Below are positions 8,445 through 16,671 of a stretch of 25,668 nucleotides of DNA, in pieces. Under the pieces are notes generated by a model. It ran no database searches, was not told the origin of the DNA, and saw only the letters and a program-made list of their open reading frames with translations. Location of the stretch: positions 1 through 25,668 of the forward strand of contig MEUM01000082.1 of the NCBI GenBank assembly GCA_001771735.1, in the 5' to 3' direction. Origin of the DNA: Caldifarciminota bacterium RBG_13_43_14 (GTDB lineage Bacteria; Hydrothermota; Tepidihabitantia; SM23-42). Each line of letters starts with the position of its first letter. Position 1 is the first letter of the stretch. Both the position numbers and the translations under genes were made by a program.

Positions 8445-8473
8445 ATTATAATTACTCTTTGACAAAGTGTCAA
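8445..8473 (-). promoter_or_regulatory. Consensus sigma70-type promoter for the propeller/TonB/ARPP-1/kinase-helicase run
   Basis: On the minus strand, TTGACA at 8473-8468 is followed by a 17-bp spacer and TATAAT at 8450-8445: full consensus at both boxes and ideal spacing. The predicted start near 8438 leaves a leader of about 85 bases before the GTG at 8353. The -35 box is one arm of the palindrome TTGACAAAGTGTCAA (8459-8473). Confidence 0.75.
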
Positions 8474-8507
8474 GGGAAGCGAGTTATTTCGGCAATTTAT
8501 GCAGGGC

Positions 8508-8535
8508 TTGATTCGATACGAAATATGAATATAAT
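8508..8535 (+). promoter_or_regulatory. Candidate promoter of metK-ahcY
   Basis: TTGATT at 8508-8513, a 16-bp spacer and TATAAT at 8530-8535. Transcription would begin near 8542, leaving only about 12 bases before the metK ATG, enough for the AAGGAGG site at 8544-8550. The same TTGATT-16-TATAAT arrangement precedes obgE. A second TTGACA (8459-8464) lies upstream but lacks a good -10 box. I see no SAM-riboswitch-like fold in the 200 bp ahead of metK. Confidence 0.45.
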
Positions 8536-8553
8536 TCATCAATAAGGAGGCCT

Positions 8554-9696
8554 ATGTCAAAATATTTTATTACCTCGGAGTCAGTTACCGAAGGGCATCC
8601 TGATAAAATATGTGATCAGTCATCTGATGCGATACTTGATTTAGTTTTGGAAAAGGATCCTTTTGGCCGTGTAGCAGTTGAAACCCTTGCAACCCGCGGC
8701 TTGATATTTGTCGCTGGTGAGCTTTCAACGAATTGTTATGTGGAGATCGACAATATAGTCCGTGCTCTATTGTATGAGATCGGTTATAATGACAGTGATA
8801 TGGGAATAGATGCCCATTCATGCGCGATTATTTCAGCGATCCAGGAGCAGTCAAAAGATATCGCGATCGGTGTCGATATCGGCGGTGCGGGTGATCAAGG
8901 CATGATGTACGGTTTTGCCTGCAATGAAACACCGGAGCTAATGCCCTTACCGATCATGCTTGCCCACAAACTCGTGCGTCGTCTGGCTGAGCTCCGGAAG
9001 GCAAACATCGTTGATTATCTGCATCCAGATGGCAAAGCCCAGGTAACGGTGGAATATGCTGATAAAAAACCGGTTGCGATCTCAACCGTGATTCTCTCGG
9101 CGCAACACCATAATGATGTCAGCAATGAACAACTCCATGCTGATTTGAAGAAATTAGTGATCAAAGAATTACTTCCTCAGAATTTGATCAATGATAGAAC
9201 TAAGCTTTTAATTAATCCCACCGGACGTTTTGTGGTCGGCGGACCACAGGGTGATACCGGCGTGACTGGTCGTAAAATAATCGTTGATACATACGGCGGC
9301 GTTGGCCATCATGGAGGCGGATGCTTCTCGGGAAAAGATCCAACAAAGGTTGATCGGTCAGCTTCATATATGGCGCGTTATGTTGCCAAGAACATTGTGG
9401 CGGCCGGTGTTTGTGATCGGGTCGAAATAGCATTATCCTATGCGATCGGTGTTGCTGAACCGATATCGATCGATATAAATTCTTTTGGAACCGCAAAAGT
9501 CGATGAAAGTAAGATCGTCAATGCACTCCGTAAATTATTTGACTTCACTCCCCAGGGGATTATTGATAAACTTAACTTAAGACGGCCGATCTATAAACGC
9601 ACGGCATGTTATGGGCATTTTGGCCGTGAGGAAGAAGGATTCAGCTGGGAAATTTGCGATATGGCTGATGCGATCCGGCGCGAAACCGGTATTTGA
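8554..9696 (+). CDS. metK: S-adenosylmethionine synthetase (methionine adenosyltransferase)
   Basis: 380 residues, the usual length. The enzyme makes S-adenosylmethionine from methionine and ATP in the cytoplasm. Family signatures are present: TSESVTEGHPDKICDQ at the N terminus (ATP and metal binding), GAGDQGMMYGFA near residue 113, GRFVVGGPQGDTGVTGRK, and GGGCFSGKDPTKVDRSASY (the usual GGGAFSGKD loop with cysteine for alanine). The ATG follows AAGGAGG by only three bases. ahcY starts 34 bp downstream, so the two genes probably share a transcript for making SAM and clearing its by-product. Confidence 0.97.
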   Translation: MSKYFITSESVTEGHPDKICDQSSDAILDLVLEKDPFGRVAVETLATRGLIFVAGELSTNCYVEIDNIVRALLYEIGYNDSDMGIDAHSCAIISAIQEQSKDIAIGVDIGGAGDQGMMYGFACNETPELMPLPIMLAHKLVRRLAELRKANIVDYLHPDGKAQVTVEYADKKPVAISTVILSAQHHNDVSNEQLHADLKKLVIKELLPQNLINDRTKLLINPTGRFVVGGPQGDTGVTGRKIIVDTYGGVGHHGGGCFSGKDPTKVDRSASYMARYVAKNIVAAGVCDRVEIALSYAIGVAEPISIDINSFGTAKVDESKIVNALRKLFDFTPQGIIDKLNLRRPIYKRTACYGHFGREEEGFSWEICDMADAIRRETGI

Positions 9697-9730
9697 GCGG
9701 TCGGTAATCAATACGAAGAAAAGGAGCGGC

Positions 9731-10972
9731 ATGAAATATCACATTAAGAATATTAATCTAGCATCGGAAGGGTATCGCCGGATTGACTGGGCAAATTCAA
9801 AAATGCCTGTTCTAAGCTTGATCGGGGATCGGTTTAGACGGAAAAAAGTTCTCAAAAACCGGCGGATCGGATGTTGTTTGCATGTTACTACCGAAACTGC
9901 GAATCTTGTCAGGATATTAAAGGCAGGTGGAGCTCATGTTTATCTTTGCGCTTCTAATCCGCTTTCAACTCAGGACGATGTCTCAGCCGCCCTGGCTAAA
10001 GACGGGATCGGTGTTTATGCAATTAATGGTGAAAATCGGCGCGAATATTATTTTAATATGGACCAGGTTCTTAAGGCAAAACCAGAAATCCTGATCGATG
10101 ACGGAGCCGACCTCATTTCAACCGTACATAAAAAAAGAACAAAAGGCGTGCTTGGTGCTACAGAAGAAACAACTACCGGCGTTATTCGTCTGAAGCAAAT
10201 GGAGCAGGATAAAGTACTGCGCTTTCCGATCGTTGCGGTAAATGATTCATTGACCAAACATTTATTTGATAATCGCTATGGCACCGGTCAATCAACCATT
10301 GATGGTATATTAAGGGCGACCAATGTTCTAATATCCGGCAGCAATTTTGTCGTAGCTGGATACGGTTGGTGCGGCCGGGGTTTAGCGATGCGCGCGCGGG
10401 GCATGGGCGCAAATGTTATTGTTACGGAAGTGGATCCAGTAAAAGCCCTTGAGGCGCGCATGGATGGTTACAATGTTATGCCCATGATCGATGCCGCCAA
10501 GGTCGGTGATATTTTTATTACTGTGACCGGTGATATCAAAGTCATTCGGCGAGAACATATGTTGAAAATGAAAGACGGCGCGATTATCGGGAATTCGGGT
10601 CATTTTGATGTTGAAATTGACAAAGTTGTTCTGAAAAAATTGACGCGCCGGCAACGATCGATCCGTAATTTCTGCGAGGAATACACATTGAAAAGCGGTA
10701 AAAAGCTTTACCTGCTATCTGAAGGTAGATTAGTAAATCTGGCTGCAGCCGAAGGGCATCCGGCAATGGTTATGGATATGTCTTTTGCCAATCAGGCGCT
10801 AGCCGTTGAATATATTCTAAATAATAAGAAATTAAAAAATGTCGTATGTACTTTACCGGTCAAGATAGACGAATCGATCGCACATTTAAAATTGAAATCA
10901 ATGGGTATCAAGATCGACTCGCTTACCCCGGAACAGAAACACTATCTTACTTCCTGGAAAATGGGAACGTAG
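9731..10972 (+). CDS. ahcY: Adenosylhomocysteinase (S-adenosylhomocysteine hydrolase)
   Basis: 413 residues from the ATG at 9731, which has AAGGAG upstream; the open frame reaches back into metK but those codons are not needed. It splits S-adenosylhomocysteine into homocysteine and adenosine using bound NAD. Visible signatures: LHVTTETANLVRILKAGGA near the N terminus, GATEETTTGVIRL, NDSLTKHLFDNRYGTGQSTIDGI, the NAD-binding GYGWCGRGLAMRARGMGA, TGDIKVI, GNSGHFDVEID and EGRLVNLAAAEGHPAMVMDMSF. It belongs to the short form without the internal insertion of about 40 residues found in many bacterial enzymes, and lacks the K-x-x-x-YRY tail, as in archaeal and Thermotoga-type proteins. It follows metK by 34 bp. 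Confidence 0.96.
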   Translation: MKYHIKNINLASEGYRRIDWANSKMPVLSLIGDRFRRKKVLKNRRIGCCLHVTTETANLVRILKAGGAHVYLCASNPLSTQDDVSAALAKDGIGVYAINGENRREYYFNMDQVLKAKPEILIDDGADLISTVHKKRTKGVLGATEETTTGVIRLKQMEQDKVLRFPIVAVNDSLTKHLFDNRYGTGQSTIDGILRATNVLISGSNFVVAGYGWCGRGLAMRARGMGANVIVTEVDPVKALEARMDGYNVMPMIDAAKVGDIFITVTGDIKVIRREHMLKMKDGAIIGNSGHFDVEIDKVVLKKLTRRQRSIRNFCEEYTLKSGKKLYLLSEGRLVNLAAAEGHPAMVMDMSFANQALAVEYILNNKKLKNVVCTLPVKIDESIAHLKLKSMGIKIDSLTPEQKHYLTSWKMGT

Positions 10973-11079
10973 TATACGCTAAACGCCTGACACTATACGC
11001 TGAAAAACTTCATAGCTTAATAAGTTGGAAGTAATAGAGAATCGTAAATCGTCAATTGGCAGCGAAAGGCGAGTCGTTG

Positions 11080-11141
11080 TTGTGGGAGCGGCTTTCCACA
11101 GCCGCGATCCTATTATCGAGCCCAGGAGGGCTCTCCCACAA
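11080..11141. repeat. REP-like three-armed inverted repeat
   Basis: Outer arms TTGTGGGAG (11080-11088) and CTCCCACAA (11133-11141) are perfect 9-bp inverted repeats. Inside are two perfect 6-bp hairpins: GCGGCT/AGCCGC (11088-11105) and GAGCCC/GGGCTC (11118-11133). It would fold as a three-way junction. The TGTGGGAGCGG start resembles known intergenic REP-type repeats of Pseudomonas; relationship not tested. Only one copy is in this window. Confidence 0.6.
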
Positions 11142-11312
11142 TGGATTAAACGGCATTAACGAACTCAACGAGACTAACGATCAAAATGTCATTTAATAAC
11201 CGACTAACCCAATGACGATCAAAAATGACTCAATGACCAATGACAAAATGATTACTATGTTTCCAGCTTCCAAACTCCAACCCCTAAACTATTCTTCTTT
11301 AGGTATTTAGAC

Positions 11313-11352
11313 GTTTTTCGCCTTAGGCGAATCAGCCTTCGGCTGAAGATAT
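11313..11352. repeat. Double-hairpin repeat, copy A
   Basis: Two adjacent hairpins, TCGCC-TTA-GGCGA (11318-11330) and TCAGCC-TTC-GGCTGA (11332-11346), followed by AGATAT. The reverse complement of 23612-23651 aligns over the full 40 bases, with paired changes in the first stem (T-A to C-G). It lies 15 bp past the dprA stop. Confidence 0.7.
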
Positions 11353-11366
11353 TTAGGGCCTTTGCT

Positions 11367-12458
11367 TTATTGTTGTTCAAAGCTTCTCACGAACATCATG
11401 CCAGGCAGTTGTTTGACCAATCCTTTCATCTCCAGTTCAAGTAATATCTGTAGTATCGATGAGGTTGGTCGATCAAGCCGCTCGGCGATTGAATCAAGAT
11501 ATATTGGTTCGAGCGATAATTCTTGCCAGATCGGTTCGTGATCCGGGTCGAGTTTGATATCGATCGTGAGGGGTTCTTTTTTGTTTTTATCTGGATTCAA
11601 TCCAAGATATTCGAGTACGTCCTGGCTTGATGTTACTGGAATAGCACCATCTTTGATGAGACGATTGGTGCCGCTCGAGGCTTTTGAAAAAATATTACCG
11701 GGTATCGCGAAGACATCGCGGTTCTGATTCAACGCCCATTGAACCGTATTCATGACGCCGCTTTTTTCCTTAGCTTCGACCGCTACGACCGCCCGGGCAA
11801 GACCCGAAACAATGCGATTACGTTTTGGAAAATTCTGGGCATGCGGGGGCGTACTGATACCAAATTCCGAGATTACCGCGCCGCTCTTTATTATTCTTTC
11901 CATGAGCTTTTGATTTTCCGGTGGATAGCAAATATCAATACCACACCCAAGAACCGCGATCGTGCGGCCATTATTACGCAAGGCGCTTGTGTGGGCAACC
12001 GTATCAATACCTCTGGCCATGCCGCTCACGATTGTTATCCCGGCTTTAATAAAATCGCTGGTGAAGATATCGGCGATCTGCTTGCCATAAACAGTTGCTC
12101 CCCGGGTACCGATCACGGCGATGCTGTTATGGTCGGTGTCTTTGATCTCACCCCGCATAAAAAGCACGGGTGGAAAATGTTCTATTGTCTTGAGCCAGGC
12201 AGGATATTGAGGAGAATAATATGGGATGGCTTTTATCAGCAGCTTTTCCGCGATGCGATACTTTTTCTCGAGCGTATCATCCAGCTTTAAGTTTTTTATG
12301 CAATTAGCGATCTCGATACCGGTTGTTTTGGCGATCTCATGTCGGTCGGTATTTTTAATCGCCTCGGCTGATTGGAAGAGTTCCAAAAGCGCAAAAAGCT
12401 TGACCCCGTTCAGTTTATCGATCGATAACAGGTCAATAAAAGACCTTAGTTCATTCAT
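11367..12458 (-). CDS. dprA: DNA processing protein DprA
   Basis: 363 residues. DprA binds incoming single-stranded DNA in natural transformation and loads RecA. The N-terminal part (about 1-75) is a helical SAM/HhH-like domain. The Rossmann-type core follows with VIGTRGATVYG, SGMARGIDTVAH, AVLGCGIDICYPPEN, SEFG, NFPKRNRIVSGLA, EAKEKSGVMNTVQWAL, and FAIPGN with GTNRLIKDGA. The C terminus (about 305-360) is a winged-helix domain (LDSIAERLDRPTSSILQILLELEMKGLVKQLPG). The ATG at 12458 overlaps the end of the HEAT gene by 8 bp. Type IV pilus genes nearby would supply DNA uptake, so competence is plausible, though no ComEA/ComEC is seen here. Confidence 0.95.
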   Translation of the reverse strand: MNELRSFIDLLSIDKLNGVKLFALLELFQSAEAIKNTDRHEIAKTTGIEIANCIKNLKLDDTLEKKYRIAEKLLIKAIPYYSPQYPAWLKTIEHFPPVLFMRGEIKDTDHNSIAVIGTRGATVYGKQIADIFTSDFIKAGITIVSGMARGIDTVAHTSALRNNGRTIAVLGCGIDICYPPENQKLMERIIKSGAVISEFGISTPPHAQNFPKRNRIVSGLARAVVAVEAKEKSGVMNTVQWALNQNRDVFAIPGNIFSKASSGTNRLIKDGAIPVTSSQDVLEYLGLNPDKNKKEPLTIDIKLDPDHEPIWQELSLEPIYLDSIAERLDRPTSSILQILLELEMKGLVKQLPGMMFVRSFEQQ

Positions 12459-12975
12459 GCCGCTGAAGTTCTTTAATCATTAGAAACAAATCAGGATTAT
12501 TGGTTTCGATTACTGCTAAAAAGCGCTCCGTTCTACCGGTATCCGATGTAAATTCATGAATTTTGATCGCGCATTCGCCGGCTTCCTTTTGCAGTAATTT
12601 GCTCAGGGCATTGCAGGCTTCTTTGATCACAGTTGGGTTATCGTCCTGCAGTAATAATTCGATTATTGCTTCAAATGAATTCGGGCTTGCGATCTCACCC
12701 AGTGCCAGGCAGGCGGCCGCCCGCGTATACCAATATCCTTTTTTCAGCAGCAGCTCAAGCCGCGGCACGACCTGATTCCCGTATTGAGCAAGTTTGTTCG
12801 CGGCGCGCTCGCGCATGATCCAGGATTCATCCTCAAGCAGCTTGATCAGGATTCTTAATGTTTCTCTTTCCTTGACACCATTGAGCTTGTCAAGGACCTG
12901 AAGCCGTTTTTTAATATTCGGTGATTCGAGCAATTTTATGAGATTGGCGCGGTCCTGTTTAAATCTAATTTTCAT
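12451..12975 (-). CDS. HEAT-repeat protein
   Basis: 174 residues, with no signal peptide or membrane segment. It is almost wholly alpha-helical, with three to four HEAT-type repeats: KKRLQVLDKLNGVKERETLRIL, IMRERAANKLAQYGNQVVPRLE, YTRAAACLALGEIASPNSFEAI and VIKEACNALSKLLQ. These fold as a solenoid for protein binding; no enzyme motif is visible, so the partner is unknown. The ATG lies inside the obgE coding end (11-bp overlap), and the stop lies inside the start of dprA (8-bp overlap). The three genes are therefore tightly coupled. Confidence 0.8.
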   Translation of the reverse strand: MKIRFKQDRANLIKLLESPNIKKRLQVLDKLNGVKERETLRILIKLLEDESWIMRERAANKLAQYGNQVVPRLELLLKKGYWYTRAAACLALGEIASPNSFEAIIELLLQDDNPTVIKEACNALSKLLQKEAGECAIKIHEFTSDTGRTERFLAVIETNNPDLFLMIKELQRHE

Positions 12976-13915
12976 TGCTTAGATATTCACCCAGCTCCTT
13001 AATACCGTCCCCTCTGAGGGCTGACACATAAAAAGTTCTTTCTTTAATATTATACTTTTTCAGACGATTTAATAAATCGATCTTATTAAAAATTATTATT
13101 CTGGGTTTTTTCATAAGACCTTGATCATATTGTTCAAATTCCTTTACAATACTGCGATATTGTTTTAGCGGTTGATGCATAGTTATATCGATCACAAGGA
13201 CCAAAAAGCGGGTACGTTCGATGTGACGTAAAAATTGAATGCCCAATCCCTTACCTTTGTGAGCATCTTCAATTATCCCGGGCATATCAGCCAGGACAAT
13301 GTTCCTTTTGGCGCTTTTCAGCACACCTAGATTGGGTGCGAGCGTGGTGAATGGGTAATCAGCGGTTTTGTATCGGGAATGGGCGAGCGCATTGAGCAGG
13401 GTCGATTTTCCGGCGTTGGGAAAACCGACAATACCAATATCGGAAATAACCTTGAGGACCAGTTGAATGGTTCGTCTATCACCGGGGTTACCTTCTTCTG
13501 AGATACGTGGCGAACGTCTGGATGCGCTGGCAAAGTGCATATTGCCACGACCGCCGCGACCGCCTCGAGCAATAAGTAATTTCTCATCGTGATTGATCAG
13601 CTCGCCGATCATGCGTCCATCAGCGTAAGCGACAACCCCTAAAGGCGTATGGATAAAAACATCAACGCCGCTGCGGCCATGCATTTTTTTACCTTTGCCA
13701 TGAAGACCCCGCTCGGCGCGAAAATGGGGTTTAGTCTGTAGATCATAGAGTGTGAGCATAGATCGGCTGCCGACGAGATAAACTGAACCGCCATTGCCAC
13801 CGTCGCCACCATCGGGCCCACCCTTGGGAATGAATTTCTCGCGGCGAAAAGACATGCAGCCGTTACCGCCATGCCCACCTTCGACATAGATCTTTGCCGT
13901 ATCGACGAATTTCAT
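12965..13915 (-). CDS. obgE: GTPase ObgE/CgtA
   Basis: 316 residues. An essential-type GTPase that associates with the 50S ribosomal subunit during its maturation. The N-terminal Obg fold (about 1-155) is glycine-rich (GGHGGNGCMSFRREKFIPKGGPDGGDGGNGG, GRSGVDV, GGRGGRGNMHF). The G domain follows: G1 GFPNAGKST, G2 TTLAPNLG, G3 DMPGII, G4 NKID and G5 SAL. The protein stops right after the G domain, without the C-terminal OCT extension of longer homologues. The ATG has no clear Shine-Dalgarno site, and a TATAAT box sits just 7 bases upstream, which suggests leaderless translation. Confidence 0.96.
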   Translation of the reverse strand: MKFVDTAKIYVEGGHGGNGCMSFRREKFIPKGGPDGGDGGNGGSVYLVGSRSMLTLYDLQTKPHFRAERGLHGKGKKMHGRSGVDVFIHTPLGVVAYADGRMIGELINHDEKLLIARGGRGGRGNMHFASASRRSPRISEEGNPGDRRTIQLVLKVISDIGIVGFPNAGKSTLLNALAHSRYKTADYPFTTLAPNLGVLKSAKRNIVLADMPGIIEDAHKGKGLGIQFLRHIERTRFLVLVIDITMHQPLKQYRSIVKEFEQYDQGLMKKPRIIIFNKIDLLNRLKKYNIKERTFYVSALRGDGIKELGEYLSNEN

Positions 13916-13922
13916 TTTTATT

Positions 13923-13950
13923 ATTATAGCGAAGAATAATGAAGAATCAA
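13923..13950 (-). promoter_or_regulatory. Candidate promoter giving a leaderless obgE transcript
   Basis: On the minus strand, TTGATT (13950-13945), a 16-bp spacer and TATAAT (13928-13923). Transcription would start within a base or two of the obgE ATG at 13915. No Shine-Dalgarno sequence is present in the 25 bases upstream, consistent with a leaderless message. Confidence 0.5.
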
Positions 13951-13959
13951 CATACTGAT

Positions 13960-13987
13960 AACAGATTACAGTTAACAGATTGCAGTA
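13960..13987. repeat. 14-bp tandem repeat, two copies
   Basis: AACAGATTACAGTT is followed directly by AACAGATTGCAGTA (12 of 14 identical). It lies in the 73-bp gap between coaD and obgE, one base from the coaD stop. Confidence 0.5.
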
Positions 13988-13988
13988 A

Positions 13989-14477
13989 TTACGGTTTCTT
14001 TTTATTTGAGATCTTTTTCAATAATGCTTTGGCAACGATGTCCGGCACGAGTGCCGATATATCACCGCCCAGAGAAGCGATCTCTTTGACCAGCGATGAG
14101 CTGATGAAAATATATTTTTCGCCGGGCATGAGAAATATGGTTTCAATATCCGGCGCAAGCTTGCGGTTCATCAAAGTCATCTGCAATTCATAGTCAAAAT
14201 CCGAAACCGCCCGGATGCCGCGGATCAAAGTAGCGGCATTCATTTTACGGGCCAGATCCACTAATAGGGATGAAAAACCGACAACCTCGATGTCTTTTCG
14301 GCCTTTGACCACTGATTTAACAAGCGCTATCCTTTCTTGCTGGCTGAACATGGTTATCTTGGGCCGGGCGCTGACCCCGACGATCACCCGGTCAAAGATC
14401 GCTTTTGCCCGGTTAAGAACATCGATATGACCGTAGGTTATCGGATCAAAAGTTCCTGCGTATATAGCCTTTTTCAT
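13989..14477 (-). CDS. coaD: Phosphopantetheine adenylyltransferase
   Basis: 162 residues, the normal length. It transfers AMP from ATP to 4'-phosphopantetheine, the penultimate step of coenzyme A synthesis. Nucleotidyltransferase signatures: AGTFDPITYGHID at the N terminus (T/HxGH motif), VSARPKITMFS, LIRGIRAVSDFDYELQM, and PGEKYIFISSSLVKEIA near the C terminus. The ATG shares one base with the stop codon of rsmD, a very common bacterial pairing (rsmD-coaD). Confidence 0.96.
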   Translation of the reverse strand: MKKAIYAGTFDPITYGHIDVLNRAKAIFDRVIVGVSARPKITMFSQQERIALVKSVVKGRKDIEVVGFSSLLVDLARKMNAATLIRGIRAVSDFDYELQMTLMNRKLAPDIETIFLMPGEKYIFISSSLVKEIASLGGDISALVPDIVAKALLKKISNKKKP

Positions 14478-15013
14478 TACATTGACTCCGGTTTTGAATC
14501 GATAACCGATATGGCGGTTTCACCATGTTTTTTGTGCTTTATCATTTGCCATTCTCCAGGAAGATTAATCGTCTCCTTTGCATGATGTTCAACAATAACA
14601 ACGCCGGAGGCGAGATCGCAATTATGAAGTAAAATAAGGGTTTGATCAACGTAGTCACGGTGATAAGGAGGGTCGAGGAATACGATATCGAATTTCCTGC
14701 CTTTGAGTTTTTTGAGACTGCGGCGAAAATCATATTTCAGAACCTCGCATTTGTCTTTTATCTTAAACCGGTCGATATTGATCATCAGACTACGAGCATT
14801 GGTTTCGATGAAAACGCAATTGCATGCTCCGCGGCATATCGCTTCAATTCCAAGGGCACCGCTGCCAGCAAAGACATCAAGGATGTGCGCGTTTACGACC
14901 AGACTGCCGAGAATATTGAATATTGACTCGCGAACAATCCCTTTTGTTGGTCGGGTGCCCTTTTTTGCTACCTTTAGAGATCTGCCTTTGTTTCTACCTC
15001 CAACAATCCTCAT
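14477..15013 (-). CDS. rsmD: 16S rRNA (guanine-N2) methyltransferase RsmD
   Basis: 178 residues. It methylates G966 of 16S rRNA with SAM in the small subunit. Signatures: MRIVGGRNKGRSL at the start, RPTKGIVRESIFNIL, the SAM-binding LDVFAGSGALGIEAICRGA, and the catalytic FLDPPY (motif IV). The coding end touches coaD. It begins 47 bp after the pilQ stop without a clear promoter or terminator between them, so it may be read through from the pilus operon. The ribosome site is weak. Confidence 0.94.
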   Translation of the reverse strand: MRIVGGRNKGRSLKVAKKGTRPTKGIVRESIFNILGSLVVNAHILDVFAGSGALGIEAICRGACNCVFIETNARSLMINIDRFKIKDKCEVLKYDFRRSLKKLKGRKFDIVFLDPPYHRDYVDQTLILLHNCDLASGVVIVEHHAKETINLPGEWQMIKHKKHGETAISVIDSKPESM

Positions 15014-15060
15014 TACATCATGTCAAGGATGTCAGAGCCGCAAAATTCGTTAAAGTCTCT

Positions 15061-16659
15061 TTAGTAATTTCTAATAATCGTCGGCGTGATAAAGATCAGT
15101 AATTCCCGGTCCTCAAAAGTAGTCGTTGTTTCCCGGAATAATGCTCCCAGAATCGGTATGGATTTGAGTATCGGGATACCGCGCACGCTTTTGGTCTCTT
15201 TGCGGCGGATAAAACCACCGATAACAACGGTATTGCCGTCTTTAACCAGGACTTTGGAATCAGCTTCGGATGTAGTAATGATCGGGCGGCCGGCAAGCGC
15301 CGAAGCACGATCAAGTTCACTGACCTCAGCATGTATATCCATTGTGATCTCTTCAAGCGAATTGATATGGGGCGTAACCTCAAGTTTTGTACCGACGGTA
15401 TAGAATTGGATCACAGTATTACCGGAAATATCACGGGTAGGGATTCCGAAACGCTGACCACCGAGTATCGATGCCTGTATATTATCGACTGCGGTTATTC
15501 TGGGTGAAGAGATGGTTTGTGCCTTGCCGTTCTCTTCAAGCATATTGATAAACATATTGATCTGGGCGAGCGATGGAACCGTACCAATATTGAAAATGCT
15601 GTAACCAACGATTGATGGATTCTGATTGCTGACTATTTCACCGCGGATGACTCGGCTTTCAAGACCTTTTAAGGTCCAGTCGATCCCTAGTCCTTTCGAT
15701 GTCGAAGCGTCAAGATCGACCACCTTGGCCATGATCTCGACCTGCGGAGTCGGCGTATCGAGAAGTTTAACCAGCTGTTCGATCTTGTTGTGTATCGGAT
15801 CGACCTCAGTTACGACAATCGAATTGGTCCGTTCGTCGACATTGGCTTTGCCTTTTGGCGACAGCATCGCTGCAATCTTGTTCAGCATTTTGGCTGGATC
15901 CGCAAACTCAAGTTTATAAATCTTGGATGATGTCGGTAGATCATAATCCTGCTTGTCAAGATTGTCGGCAGTATCGACCCTGATCACACCAGGATCTTCC
16001 CGGTAAGCGTAACCAGAAGCTTTTAGAATAATATCTAATGCCTGACGCCAGGGCACGTTGTGCAATCTAACCGTAACCGTGCCTTTGACATCTTTGCCAG
16101 CGACGATATTCATTCCCGAATATTCAGCAAGTGCGCGCAAAACGGTTAGAATGTCGGCGTTCTCAAGGTCGATCGAAATCGGTCGCCCGGTAATCGTTGC
16201 GGTTGGTTTTGGCGTTGGTGCAGGAACGTTGGTCTCCAGAGTCGGTGTGGCAACTATTTCAGAACCGACTGAATGCCATTCAGCAAAAGGCATGGCCTGA
16301 CCAGTAAGTACGGTTAGTACAAAATTATTTTCTTCGGTCAGGGTTAAATAAGAGTAATCATTGTCAAGGGTTGCGACCACACGAATAAGATCGCTTTGCT
16401 CTGTGAATCCGGTAACGGTGATTTCTTTCACCCCGCCACGGTTCACGGCAAATTTCTTACCAACTAATGAGCTCGATACTCCCGAACAATCTATAACAAC
16501 TCTTGCCGGGTTCTTTAAGCTGAAGGAATTGGCAACGAATGGTGCATCGGCAACGACTGAAAGTTTTGTATTGACACCCTCAGAAGCGACCACTATATCT
16601 TTTATTACTGCACCACCGGCCAGGGAAATTACCAAGCTCAGAATTAAAATATTCCTCAT
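15061..16659 (-). CDS. pilQ: Type IV pilus secretin PilQ
   Basis: 532 residues. It forms the outer-membrane ring through which the pilus passes. A signal peptide (1-16) precedes an AMIN domain (about 18-115), a proline/threonine linker (140-155), a secretin/TonB short N-terminal (N0) domain (about 158-225: ISIDLENADILTVLRALAEYSGMNIV), an N1-type domain (about 245-310: NVDERTNSIVVTEVD), and the secretin core (about 315-530), including VTPHI and the late VIGGFIRRKETKSVRGIPIL and ELLIFITPTII. With one AMIN and one N1 domain it is shorter than proteobacterial PilQ. The ATG follows AAAGGAGG. The gap to pilP is 12 bp. Confidence 0.94.
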   Translation of the reverse strand: MRNILILSLVISLAGGAVIKDIVVASEGVNTKLSVVADAPFVANSFSLKNPARVVIDCSGVSSSLVGKKFAVNRGGVKEITVTGFTEQSDLIRVVATLDNDYSYLTLTEENNFVLTVLTGQAMPFAEWHSVGSEIVATPTLETNVPAPTPKPTATITGRPISIDLENADILTVLRALAEYSGMNIVAGKDVKGTVTVRLHNVPWRQALDIILKASGYAYREDPGVIRVDTADNLDKQDYDLPTSSKIYKLEFADPAKMLNKIAAMLSPKGKANVDERTNSIVVTEVDPIHNKIEQLVKLLDTPTPQVEIMAKVVDLDASTSKGLGIDWTLKGLESRVIRGEIVSNQNPSIVGYSIFNIGTVPSLAQINMFINMLEENGKAQTISSPRITAVDNIQASILGGQRFGIPTRDISGNTVIQFYTVGTKLEVTPHINSLEEITMDIHAEVSELDRASALAGRPIITTSEADSKVLVKDGNTVVIGGFIRRKETKSVRGIPILKSIPILGALFRETTTTFEDRELLIFITPTIIRNY

Positions 16660-16671
16660 ATATTACCTCCT

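Larger units (their letters stand above)
10973..11366. other. 394-bp non-coding region between convergent ahcY and dprA
   Basis: No credible gene. From left to right: AT-rich sequence with short near-repeats (TATACGCTAAACGCC, then ACTATACGCTG), a 62-bp three-armed inverted repeat (11080-11141), a low-complexity stretch built from CAATGAC / AAAATGA words (about 11185-11260), and hairpin repeat copy A (11313-11352). No hairpin followed by a clear T run was found, so termination for both genes may rely on these repeats or on Rho. Confidence 0.7.

Noticed and set aside
8354..8553. SAM riboswitch upstream of metK
   Set aside because: No conserved aptamer-like helices were seen, and the likely promoter leaves only about 12 bases of leader.
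11739..12290. 183-codon plus-strand open frame
   Set aside because: It lies opposite dprA, whose motifs are all present; no ribosome site or recognisable content.
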